DNA from: an uncultured Microbacteriaceae bacterium
Lineage (GTDB): Bacteria; Actinomycetota; Actinomycetes; Actinomycetales; Microbacteriaceae
Reading direction: 5' to 3'
DNA: 10,782 bases
Assembly: GCA_903882245.1 (NCBI GenBank)
Contig: CAIRWJ010000190.1
Location: forward strand, 1 to 10,782
Both the position numbers and the translations under genes were made by a program. This document shows positions 1 to 6,672 of the stretch, one piece after another (the first letter of the stretch is position 1; the number at the start of each line of letters is the position of its first letter). The notes under the pieces are model-generated. The model saw nothing but the letters and a program-made list of their open reading frames with translations. It did not search any database and was not told where the DNA came from.

Positions 1-155
1 ATGACGTGATGCAGGTGCGGACGGTTGACGGAACAGAAGTCAGCGCCGAGATTCGAATTGGCGAAAGCTATACCCGCCCGGCCGGCGCCGAGCACACCGT
101 CATTAACCCCGGCAGCCGCACGATTGAGTTTGTCGAGATCGAAAAGCTCGTCTAG
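1..155 (+). CDS. C-terminal fragment of a cupin-like protein (5' end outside window)
   Basis: The frame starting at base 3 is open from the window edge to a TAG at 153-155 and gives about 50 residues. The tail contains RPAGAEHTVINPG and then TIEFVEIEKLV. The PxGxxH...N pattern and the final beta-strand resemble the second conserved cupin motif of small beta-barrel cupins and the C-terminal cupin of sugar-phosphate isomerases. The start lies upstream of the window, so length and first domain are unknown. An internal ATG at 9-11 is unlikely to be the real start because the fold would then be truncated. A 220-bp gap with its own promoter separates it from the permease, so it is probably not part of that unit. 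The function cannot be named beyond cupin-like. Confidence 0.55.
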   Translation, partial: DVMQVRTVDGTEVSAEIRIGESYTRPAGAEHTVINPGSRTIEFVEIEKLV

Positions 156-252
156 GTGCCCCAATTTTCACCAGGTTGGTCTAATTAGCACAAGCCGAAG
201 CAATCGTGCGAAACGACAAATATAGGTGATTTTACCGTGCAAACGACCAATG

Positions 253-280
253 GTTACAAGCCCTCGCGCCTTTCTATAGT
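253..280 (+). promoter_or_regulatory. Putative promoter of the NCS1 permease gene
   Basis: TATAGT at 275-280 is a good actinobacterial -10 box (TANNNT). GTTACA at 253-258 is a partial -35 match with a 16-bp spacer. Transcription would start near 287 and give a leader of about 90 nt before the GTG at 376. The -35 match is weak, so an activator may be needed. The gene order suggests PucR as a candidate, but I found no operator. Confidence 0.4.
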
Positions 281-286
281 GGGGGC

Positions 287-375
287 AAGGGCCAGAGGTT
301 TGGTCCTGAGGCGTGGGATGCACGCCAACCGAAAACAAGATTGTGCCAATTATTCGTCGCCAAAGGAGGCGCAGA
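287..375 (+). promoter_or_regulatory. Structured 5' leader of the permease mRNA with the Shine-Dalgarno site in a hairpin
   Basis: Three hairpins can be drawn by eye. The first pairs AGGGCCA with TGGTCCT across a 6-nt loop (about 288-307, one G-U pair). The second, directly after, pairs GGCGTG (310-315) with CACGCC (321-326) across GGATG. The third pairs CGCC (358-361) with GGCG (368-371), placing AAAGGA (362-367) in its loop and taking the last GG of the AAAGGAGG ribosome-binding site (362-369) into the stem. CGCC and GGCG segments of hairpins 2 and 3 could swap partners, as expected of a switch. I do not recognise a known riboswitch class, and the short stem 3 may be fortuitous. Confidence 0.35.
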
Positions 376-1746
376 GTGAGTACTAAATTAGTAGAAATCA
401 ATGACAGTAAATATCGTGGAGGCAACGATAGCGACCAAATGGGACGCTGGTCCCTGTTCATGGCCTGGTACGGAGTTGCCAGCGCACTGTTCTTCGTCTA
501 CATCGGTGCAGCGCTCGCCGTTGCTTACGGAACGGTAAATGCACTGATTGGTCTTGGTTTGACCATCGTTGTCTACGGTGCCTTTAACCAAATCCTGTCA
601 AAGCACGCGATCAACAACCGGACTACCGTCGCATTGTTCTCCCGCAGTATTTTGGGAACAAGCGGATCCGCAATTGCCACCATTATCTTCGCGCTCGTAG
701 CAATTTACTACGCAGTATTCGAAGGCTCGATCGTGGCATTCGCATTCCAGACGTACTTCGGTGGTGAATCATGGATGTGGTCCTTGATTGTCGTTATCTA
801 CTCGACACCACTCGTATTCGGTGGCGCACGTAGGTTCATTGACAAGCTCAACGGATGGCTCCTCCCCATTTACATCGGTGGCCTTGTCGCCGCTGTGATT
901 TGGGCCGCCACCCTGTATGGCACTTCGGACGCGTGGCTGACCAACGCTGGATCATTGCCCGAACTTCCCTTCGCTTCGGGCGGACCTGGTTGGCTTGCAA
1001 CCTTCGCCGCCTACATGGGCGTCTGGATCATGATGATGTTCACCATCGACTACGCGGCTCTCGGAAAGCGTTCGGACGCAAAGTTCCACCAGACCAACAC
1101 CTTCGGGTGGGTCTTCTACGTCCTCGCTTACGGTGTTAGCGCCGTTGCAGGTATCTTCCTCACCTTCACCATTCCGGGCCTCGTTGCGTCAGAGACGGGA
1201 GTCGCGGGCGGTTTGGTGGGCATGATGGGACTCTTGGGATTGATCTTTGTGTTCGTTTCCCAGACTCGAATCAACACGGCAAACTACTACCTCGGTTCGT
1301 CGAACCTCCAGACCTTCGGAGAGCGAGTTTTCAAACTCAAGCTCCCCTACGGCGCGTGGCTTATCGTGACCGCAGTAATCATCTACCTGTTGATGTTGCT
1401 GCCGATCGTCCAGTACATTCTGCTCGCACTTGCATGGCAGGGTGTTCTCGTCACGGCATGGGTCGCAATTGCGGTCACTCACATCGTTCTGGACAAGGGC
1501 AAGCGCCAGGAACACGGCATGATCCCCGACAAGCGATACGCCGCGTTCAACAACTCGGGATTGATCGCATGGGTTATTGCCACGGTCATCGGTGTGTTGA
1601 TGTTGCAGCTCGGTTCGATTGACCCCGCACTCGCAGGTGTCGGTGGAACCTGGGGCCCGATCGCCACGGCAGTTTCTGCCGCGGTAATCTACGCCATCCT
1701 GTACAACAGCACCGGCGGAAAGACCGCTCTTCTCGCAGAGAAGTAG
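376..1746 (+). CDS. NCS1-family nucleobase/ureide:cation symporter (purine-cytosine permease type)
   Basis: This is a membrane importer of 456 aa, within the usual length of NCS1 permeases. A GTG start at 376 is chosen because AAAGGAGG (362-369) sits 6 nt upstream; an in-frame ATG at 313 has no ribosome-binding site and would lie inside the leader structure. About 12 hydrophobic segments follow a short polar N-terminus. The first contains MAWYGVASALFFVYIGAALA, and further segments are separated by short loops such as GGARRFIDKLNG and SQTRINTANYY. The overall pattern is that of bacterial purine-cytosine permeases, which take up purines, cytosine, allantoin or hydantoins with Na+ or H+. It lies next to a PucR regulator and a ring-opening operon, so its cargo is probably the operon's cyclic amide substrate. 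That link is inferred; substrate-binding residues could not be mapped reliably. It is followed by a strong terminator. Confidence 0.8.
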   Translation: MSTKLVEINDSKYRGGNDSDQMGRWSLFMAWYGVASALFFVYIGAALAVAYGTVNALIGLGLTIVVYGAFNQILSKHAINNRTTVALFSRSILGTSGSAIATIIFALVAIYYAVFEGSIVAFAFQTYFGGESWMWSLIVVIYSTPLVFGGARRFIDKLNGWLLPIYIGGLVAAVIWAATLYGTSDAWLTNAGSLPELPFASGGPGWLATFAAYMGVWIMMMFTIDYAALGKRSDAKFHQTNTFGWVFYVLAYGVSAVAGIFLTFTIPGLVASETGVAGGLVGMMGLLGLIFVFVSQTRINTANYYLGSSNLQTFGERVFKLKLPYGAWLIVTAVIIYLLMLLPIVQYILLALAWQGVLVTAWVAIAVTHIVLDKGKRQEHGMIPDKRYAAFNNSGLIAWVIATVIGVLMLQLGSIDPALAGVGGTWGPIATAVSAAVIYAILYNSTGGKTALLAEK

Positions 1747-1764
1747 CCATTACCAAATAAAGGG

Positions 1765-1797
1765 TGGGGGTGCGCGAAAGCGCATCCCCATCTTTTT
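1765..1797 (+). terminator. Rho-independent terminator after the permease gene
   Basis: The stem GGGGGTGCGC (1766-1775) pairs with GCGCATCCCC (1780-1789) around a GAAA tetraloop, with one G-U pair. A flanking T-A pair (1765/1790) extends it. A T-rich tract, TCTTTTT, follows at 1791-1797. It lies between convergent genes and overlaps the last bases of the minus-strand pucR stop codon. On the minus strand the hairpin is followed only by a mixed ACCCTTTATTT, so it is stronger in the plus direction but may serve both. Confidence 0.85.
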
Positions 1798-3265
1798 ATT
1801 CGTCGTCTTGAGTGTCGATGAGGCGCAGTGCAATCAAGCAGGTTGCCTGTCCTTCAACAGAGTTGACATCGACCCGAAGGAACGATTCGATCTTTCGAAG
1901 TCGATAGTTGAGCGAGTTCCGGTGGATGAATAGAGCTGCGCAGGTTGGAGTTGGCCTCGCATCGTTCTCCAAGAAGGCGGAAAGCGTTTCGATGAGTTGT
2001 CCAGAACGCTTTTCATCATGCTCGAAGAGCGGACGCAGGAACTTTTTGGCCGATTCACGTGCACCTCGACCTCCCGTGGCCATCACGACCGCACCGAGCC
2101 CGAGTTCGGGCGCGAGTTGCGGTTGGATGATTCGTTTCAACAACTGAAGTGAGTGCACCACCGACATGCGAAGTTCGTAAAGGCTCGATGTCGGAGTTTT
2201 CAGAACGAGTGGCTGGCGTGCGTGAATTCCGAGGAGCCGTCGTTCGATTTCGGCGAAATCATCGCGAGGGGACTGCACAAAGGCGACCAATCGTTCATCA
2301 ATCTCGGTGACACGGACAACGTGGAAAGCCTCGTGAAGAGCCACGCGGAGTCGCCACGAGGTGGAATGGAACTCACCACTCACATCGGCGACCAACAGGC
2401 TCATTTCTTTTCGGTGGTCCAAGCCGATCGCGTGGATGGCTTGGCGAACGTCGCTGTGTGAGTATTCATCCCACGATTCGCAGGTGTCGAGAAGATTTTT
2501 GATTTCCTGGTGCCGACTCGCGTCGACGATAACCGATCGGTTCAGTTGGAGGGCGATGATGGAGGCAACTGGACCCAGGAGGGACGACAGACGATTTCCC
2601 GTGTCGTTTGCTCGAACCGCGAGTTGGCATGGATTATTCAACCCCATCGGCAAGGGGATACTGAGAATCCCGCGCGTCGGCTTTGTGTGGCTGGCTAGCG
2701 CCCATTCCGTTGCCGCAGGATATTGTGCGATCACGGAACCGTAGGCATCGAATACTGCAAGAGGGGACTCGACCACTTCGGCTATTGCGACCAGGAGGGT
2801 CGCGACATCCGCACCCTGGTTGGCGAGGCGCGCGCACTTATCGGCGAGTGACCAGCCTTGCGTCACCACATCGAGTCGTTCCAGCACCAAAAGGTTTTCA
2901 ATGTGACGAAGCAATTGAAGTGGCGGAATGGCGGCGGGTACTTCGATCAGCGGAATCTTGCGGGCTTCAGACGCGCTCACTAGGCCGGGAGGGACGGTGA
3001 GATGGGCGATTCCGGTCGAGAATGCGATGGCCGCAACGGGGACTTTCGACAACCGCTCCACGAACGCGTCCCACGTCCGTTCGTCCGAAAAGTTCATCCC
3101 GATCCCACTTGTCAGAAGCAGCGAATTCGGCTCGAGGAACGGGGTGGGGTCCATCAATTCTGTGGGTGCGCAGCCCGTGACTATCGTGTCATGCTGCGAT
3201 TGAGGTGCATCCGTTTTGAGGACGAGACCGAGAGACGCCTCCTGCAACAAATCATCAACATTCAC
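1796..3265 (-). CDS. PucR-family transcriptional regulator
   Basis: This is a cytoplasmic regulator of 489 aa, the usual length for the family. Residues 1-125 match the PucR N-terminal domain (LLLTSGIGM near 49-57, GLVSASEARKIPLIEVP at 94-110). The middle (about 135-385) has the layout of a sensory plus GGDEF-like CdaR region. Residues 424-482 form the C-terminal helix-turn-helix (HTH_30), with the signature FIHRNSLNYRLRKIE at 446-460. The GTG start at 3265 has AGGAGG (plus-strand CCTCCT, 3272-3277) 6 nt upstream. B. subtilis PucR controls purine/allantoin catabolism, and relatives control other small-molecule pathways. Divergent orientation from the pxpA operon, and convergence with the permease, make it the likely local regulator of both. 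The effector is unknown, probably the pathway substrate or an intermediate. Confidence 0.85.
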   Translation of the reverse strand: MNVDDLLQEASLGLVLKTDAPQSQHDTIVTGCAPTELMDPTPFLEPNSLLLTSGIGMNFSDERTWDAFVERLSKVPVAAIAFSTGIAHLTVPPGLVSASEARKIPLIEVPAAIPPLQLLRHIENLLVLERLDVVTQGWSLADKCARLANQGADVATLLVAIAEVVESPLAVFDAYGSVIAQYPAATEWALASHTKPTRGILSIPLPMGLNNPCQLAVRANDTGNRLSSLLGPVASIIALQLNRSVIVDASRHQEIKNLLDTCESWDEYSHSDVRQAIHAIGLDHRKEMSLLVADVSGEFHSTSWRLRVALHEAFHVVRVTEIDERLVAFVQSPRDDFAEIERRLLGIHARQPLVLKTPTSSLYELRMSVVHSLQLLKRIIQPQLAPELGLGAVVMATGGRGARESAKKFLRPLFEHDEKRSGQLIETLSAFLENDARPTPTCAALFIHRNSLNYRLRKIESFLRVDVNSVEGQATCLIALRLIDTQDDE

Positions 3266-3364
3266 AGCATGCCTCCTAATTGGCTGTCATTCGCACAAAT
3301 TGTAGGGCAACTCTAGTGCAATTGACTACTGGATTAGGTTTCGGGCGCAACATATTGTGAACAT
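3266..3364. promoter_or_regulatory. Divergent promoter region between pucR and the pxpA operon
   Basis: On the minus strand TACAAT (plus ATTGTA, 3299-3304) is a near-consensus -10 for pucR and would give a leader of about 27 nt. It overlaps the short dyad ACAA-A-TTGT (3295-3303), a possible autoregulatory operator. On the plus strand TATTGT (3353-3358) is a TANNNT box ending 6 nt before the pxpA ATG, as expected for a leaderless transcript. CATAT (3351-3355) and ATATG (3363-3367) form an inverted repeat spaced by 7 nt that straddles the predicted start. TTGACT at 3322-3327 is 25 nt from that -10, too far to be its -35. Confidence 0.4.
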
Positions 3365-4102
3365 ATGAAGGGCGCAAATTCCGAGGCAGCACTATTTGTC
3401 AACTCAGACATGGGTGAGTCGTTTGGACTCCACAGTTTTGGGAATGATGAAGTGCTTATGCCTTTGATTGACGTTGCGAATGTGGCCTGCGGGTTTCACT
3501 CGGGCGATCCCAGTGCGATGGACGCCACCGTAAACTTAGCAAAGCAGAACAATGTCCTCGTCGGCGCACACCCGGGGCTTCCCGACCTCGTCGGATTTGG
3601 CCGCCGTGAAATGAAGCTCACCCCGGATGAAGTTGAGTCCATCATTCGTTACCAGGTGGGCGCGCTCGTCAGCTTCCTCGAGAAGTATTCCCTTCCGCTC
3701 AACCACATCAAGCCCCACGGGTCTCTCTACGGAATGCTTGCCCGAGACGAAGACCTCATGCTCGGGGCTGTGAAAGTAGCGAAAACATACGACGTCCCAC
3801 TATTCGGCATTGCGGGGAGCGCGCATCAACGTGTTGCCGAACGCGAAGGTGTGCGCTTTATGGGCGAACTGTATGTCGATCTGAATTACAACGCTGACGG
3901 GGGTTTGATCATCCTCCGACGACCAGAGCACACCGACCCAGAGCGAGCGGCGGAGCGTGTGCGACGGGTTCTTGAGGATGGAATAGTCCTCGCCGACGAC
4001 GGAACCGAGCTCACGATCCCTTTCAGTAGTGTGTGCGTTCACTCGGACACCCCCAACGCGCCAGAGGTGGCGCGTGCGGTTCGTCAAGCCCTCGAGTCCT
4101 AA
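3365..4102 (+). CDS. pxpA: PxpA / LamB-YcsF family protein (5-oxoprolinase subunit A-like)
   Basis: This is a cytoplasmic protein of 245 aa, the typical length for the family. Conserved blocks are all present: NSDMGESFG (13-21), ANVACGFHSGDP (38-49), VGAHPGLPD (66-74) followed by GFGRR (77-81), and HIKPHGSLY (114-122). In E. coli PxpA works with PxpB and PxpC in ATP-dependent cleavage of 5-oxoproline to glutamate. YcsF-type proteins are widely linked to kipI and kipA, as here. The difference is that biotin carrier and biotin carboxylase genes sit between pxpA and kipI. The ATG at 3365 has no Shine-Dalgarno sequence, and a -10-like TATTGT ends 6 nt before it, so the mRNA may be leaderless. The family call is firm; 5-oxoproline itself as substrate is not. 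Confidence 0.9.
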   Translation: MKGANSEAALFVNSDMGESFGLHSFGNDEVLMPLIDVANVACGFHSGDPSAMDATVNLAKQNNVLVGAHPGLPDLVGFGRREMKLTPDEVESIIRYQVGALVSFLEKYSLPLNHIKPHGSLYGMLARDEDLMLGAVKVAKTYDVPLFGIAGSAHQRVAEREGVRFMGELYVDLNYNADGGLIILRRPEHTDPERAAERVRRVLEDGIVLADDGTELTIPFSSVCVHSDTPNAPEVARAVRQALES

Positions 4103-4155
4103 ACTTTCCCCACGCAGCACCCAACACAAGTCACAGAAAGAGAGAGTTGTATCTC

Positions 4156-4386
4156 GTGGAAATTATTTCCCCACTTCCCGGAGTTTTTTATCGAAAGCCT
4201 GGACCAGACAAAGAACCTTACGTCAATGAAGGTGACGCCATCGTTGCGGGACAAACCATTGGACTCGTTGAAATCATGAAACAGTTCAGCGAGGTTCGAG
4301 CGGAAGCGGCGGGCGTTCTCGTCAGTTTCAAGATTGATGATTTCGGAATCGTCAATCCCGGCGATGTCATCGCGATAGTCGAATAA
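4156..4386 (+). CDS. accB: Small biotin carboxyl carrier protein (biotinyl domain only)
   Basis: This is a 76-aa protein consisting of little more than a biotinyl/lipoyl-attachment domain. The biotin-accepting lysine is K42 in VEIMKQFSEV (38-47), an EIMK variant of the canonical AMKM. Flanking glycines (NEGD at 24-27, AGQTIG at 31-36, NPGDVIAIVE at 67-76) match the two halves of the flattened beta-barrel. The GTG start at 4156 is preferred: AAAGAGAGAG at 4137-4146 provides a ribosome-binding site about 9 nt upstream, whereas a TTG at 4147 abuts it. Unlike E. coli AccB it lacks the long N-terminal linker, so it resembles the detached C-terminal BCCP domain of urea carboxylase. It should carry CO2 from the biotin carboxylase encoded 40 bp downstream to the KipI/KipA pair. 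The symbol denotes the family only; a role in fatty acid synthesis is unlikely. Confidence 0.85.
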   Translation: MEIISPLPGVFYRKPGPDKEPYVNEGDAIVAGQTIGLVEIMKQFSEVRAEAAGVLVSFKIDDFGIVNPGDVIAIVE

Positions 4387-4426
4387 ACGAATCCCTGCCC
4401 AACCACGACCAACAGCGAACAAACCC

Positions 4427-5782
4427 ATGAAGAAACTTCTCATTGCAAATCGCGGCGAAATAGCGGTACGAATCATTCGTACTGCTCGCGAAATGGGGAT
4501 TGCTACGGTTGCGGTTGTCAGCGAGGCGGATCGATTCGCCTACGTTGCCGAGATCGCCGATGAAATCGTCGTCATCGGCCCACCTCCCGCAGGGCGGAGT
4601 TATCTCAATCACGAAGCGGTGCTTCATGCGGCCGCTGAATCTGGTGCCGACGCGGTGCACCCCGGCTACGGTTTTCTCTCGGAAAACGCAGAGTTCGCCC
4701 GAAAGGTAATCGACGCCGGACTTATCTGGGTGGGTCCTTCACCGGAATCCATCGAACTGATGGGAGACAAATCGCGGGCGCGGAAAGCCGCTCACGATGC
4801 AGGTGTCCCAACCCTTCCCGGCACACAATCGGCGCTGAATGACTCTGACGATGTCCCGTCGATTGCCGCTCAGATCGGTTATCCGCTGGTGGTGAAGGCG
4901 TCTGCTGGAGGCGGGGGCAAGGGAATCCGCCTTGTCGAAACACCGGAGTCACTGATGTCGACGATTGAGATCGCAAAAGCCGAAGCGCTTGCGGCCTTCA
5001 ACTCGTCCGAGGTCTACCTCGAGAAGTTCATCACTCATGCCCGGCATGTTGAGGTGCAAATTCTCGGAGACGGTGTCGATTTCGTTCATCTCGGCGATCG
5101 CGATTGTTCGATGCAGCGGCAACAGCAGAAGATTGTGGAAGAAGCTCCCGCACCCGATCTGCCCGACGATGTTCGGAAGCGAATTCGAGACACGTCGGTC
5201 GAACTTGTTCGTAGCGCAGGTTACCTCGGGGTCGGGACGATTGAGTTCCTCTACGACCCGGCAACCCAGGAGGCTGCGTTCATCGAGATGAACACGCGTA
5301 TTCAGGTCGAACACACCGTCACTGAAGCAATCACCGGCATCGACCTCATTCGGGAGCAACTAAGAATCGCGTCCGGTGAAAAGCTCGGTATGTCTCAAAA
5401 AGACATCGTTTTCACTGGACACGCGTTGGAATTCCGCATTAACGCAGAAGATCCCGCAAACAATTTCATGCCGAGCCCCGGAACAATCGACGTTTTGACC
5501 TTGCCGGGAGGCCTTGGAGTGCGGTCCGATTTCGGCATCATCGCAGGGAAGTCGGTCACTCCGTACTATGACTCGTTGCTGGGCAAGATTATTGTCTGGG
5601 CGCCAACCCGAACGACGGCGATACGTCGAGCCGAACGAGCATTGAAAGAGACCGACATTCGGGGAATCAAAACGACGACCGGCTTGTTGCAAACGCTGGT
5701 TTCACTTCCTGATTTTGAACACGTCAAGCACCACACAAAATACATTGAAACAGGTGTCGACCTGACTGGAGGAGCGAAATGA
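4427..5782 (+). CDS. accC: Biotin carboxylase subunit (AccC-type, ATP-grasp)
   Basis: This is a full-length biotin carboxylase (451 aa). It opens with KKLLIANRGEIAVRIIRTA (2-20), and HPGYGFLSENAEFA (78-91) is conserved. The glycine-rich ATP loop is KASAGGGGKG (157-166), and HVEVQ is at 207-211. Catalytic lysine K235 lies in DCSMQRQQQKIVEEAPAP (226-243). The metal/biotin motif EMNTRIQVEH (287-296) contains E287, N289, R291, Q293 and E295. R337 in FRINAEDP corresponds to the biotin-contacting arginine (R338 in E. coli). All expected active-site residues are present, so it should carboxylate biotin from ATP and bicarbonate. A small change is HTVTE in place of the usual HPVTE. The ATG at 4427 has no clear Shine-Dalgarno sequence. 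The stop overlaps the kipI start (ATGA), implying translational coupling. No acetyl-CoA carboxyltransferase genes are nearby, so the CO2 acceptor is probably bound by KipI/KipA. Confidence 0.9.
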   Translation: MKKLLIANRGEIAVRIIRTAREMGIATVAVVSEADRFAYVAEIADEIVVIGPPPAGRSYLNHEAVLHAAAESGADAVHPGYGFLSENAEFARKVIDAGLIWVGPSPESIELMGDKSRARKAAHDAGVPTLPGTQSALNDSDDVPSIAAQIGYPLVVKASAGGGGKGIRLVETPESLMSTIEIAKAEALAAFNSSEVYLEKFITHARHVEVQILGDGVDFVHLGDRDCSMQRQQQKIVEEAPAPDLPDDVRKRIRDTSVELVRSAGYLGVGTIEFLYDPATQEAAFIEMNTRIQVEHTVTEAITGIDLIREQLRIASGEKLGMSQKDIVFTGHALEFRINAEDPANNFMPSPGTIDVLTLPGGLGVRSDFGIIAGKSVTPYYDSLLGKIIVWAPTRTTAIRRAERALKETDIRGIKTTTGLLQTLVSLPDFEHVKHHTKYIETGVDLTGGAK

Positions 5783-6672
5783 CCAAAACCGTTGAAGCAC
5801 GCTACACCTGGGGTGGGGACGAGTTTCTCTTCGTGGAAATCACGGAGGGGATGTCGCTGGAGTCGAATTTCATCTCGAACAGCATCGCGAATGCACTCGA
5901 GTCGAAGAATCTCAGTGGGCTTGTCGATATTTGCCCCGCCAACGCCTCACTGTTGATTCGATTCAACCCTGACGTCATGAATTACCAAGAGTTGGAAAAG
6001 ACCGTGCGTGCCTTAGAACAGGACGTGCGCGCCTCGGCCCGCCAGATATTGAATACGCGAATCATTGAAATCCCCGTCTGGTACAACGACCCTTACACAA
6101 ACGAGACGGGTTCGCGATTCAGGGAGGGCTACCACCAGCGACCGGATGGCAACGATCTTGATTACGCCGCTGAGGTCAATGGGCTCGCCGACGCAGCAGA
6201 ATTCATCAAGCGTCACCATGAATCACCGTGGCTGGTTTCTATGGTGGGATTCGTCGCGGGTCTGCCATTCCTCTATCAACTCGTTGATCAGCAACACCAA
6301 CTTCAAGTTCCCAAATACCTGAGCCCGCGCACCGACACTCCTGCGCTCACGATTGGGCACGGAGGGTGCTTCAGTTGCATCTATTCGGTTCGCGGAGCGG
6401 GTGGTTACCAGATGTTCGGGGTAGCCGCAGCGCCGATTTATGACCCAACTCAAAATCTCAAGGATTTCAAGGATTTCATGGTCTTCTTCAAGCCAGGAGA
6501 CATCGTGAAGTTCACGCCGGTGGACGAACCGGAATATCGCCGTATTCAAAAAGAAGTGGATGCGGGGACCTTCGTGTACCGCCAGGCACCGATTCAGTTT
6601 GATGTGGGAGCGGTGCTTGCCGACCCCGAAGGTTACAACAAGACAATGATGGAGGCCCTCAATGGGATTTGA
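5779..6672 (+). CDS. KipI / AHS1 family protein, long and divergent (PxpB-like, carboxyltransferase half)
   Basis: This 297-aa protein belongs to the KipI/PxpB/allophanate-hydrolase-subunit-1 (AHS1) family, with about 80 residues more than E. coli PxpB. Family marks are MVGFVAGLPFL (155-165; the common form is GFxPGFxYL), YLSPRTDTP (180-188; commonly TPRTxVP), GAGGYQMFG (206-214; commonly SPGGWQxIG) and KPGDIVKF (238-245). The stretch GGCFSC (195-200) replaces the usual nucleotide-site-like GGQTGIY region. The extra length lies mainly at 100-155 and in the C-terminal 50 residues. The start overlaps the accC stop by 4 nt and has GGAGG just upstream; the end overlaps kipA by 11 nt. In urea carboxylase the homologous domain is half of the carboxyltransferase. 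The divergence suggests a substrate other than 5-oxoproline or urea. Confidence 0.8.
   Translation: MTKTVEARYTWGGDEFLFVEITEGMSLESNFISNSIANALESKNLSGLVDICPANASLLIRFNPDVMNYQELEKTVRALEQDVRASARQILNTRIIEIPVWYNDPYTNETGSRFREGYHQRPDGNDLDYAAEVNGLADAAEFIKRHHESPWLVSMVGFVAGLPFLYQLVDQQHQLQVPKYLSPRTDTPALTIGHGGCFSCIYSVRGAGGYQMFGVAAAPIYDPTQNLKDFKDFMVFFKPGDIVKFTPVDEPEYRRIQKEVDAGTFVYRQAPIQFDVGAVLADPEGYNKTMMEALNGI

Noticed and set aside
25..225. Open frame of 66 codons at the left edge
   Set aside because: It overlaps the cupin-like frame in another phase, has no ribosome-binding site and gives a Ser/Arg-rich low-complexity product.
313..375. Longer N-terminus for the permease from the ATG at 313
   Set aside because: The extra residues are basic and unlike NCS1 N-termini, and the strong AAAGGAGG site points to the GTG at 376.
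287..375. Known riboswitch (TPP, guanidine-I/ykkC, purine, preQ1)
   Set aside because: I looked for their conserved cores and did not find them; only generic hairpins are visible.
168..461. Minus-strand ORF of 97 codons over the permease leader and 5' end
   Set aside because: No ribosome-binding site or family likeness; it covers the promoter, leader and start of a well-supported plus-strand gene.
4427..5782. Housekeeping acetyl-CoA carboxylase locus
   Set aside because: No carboxyltransferase alpha/beta genes are present, the carrier lacks the AccB N-terminal region, and the operon partners are PxpA, KipI and KipA.
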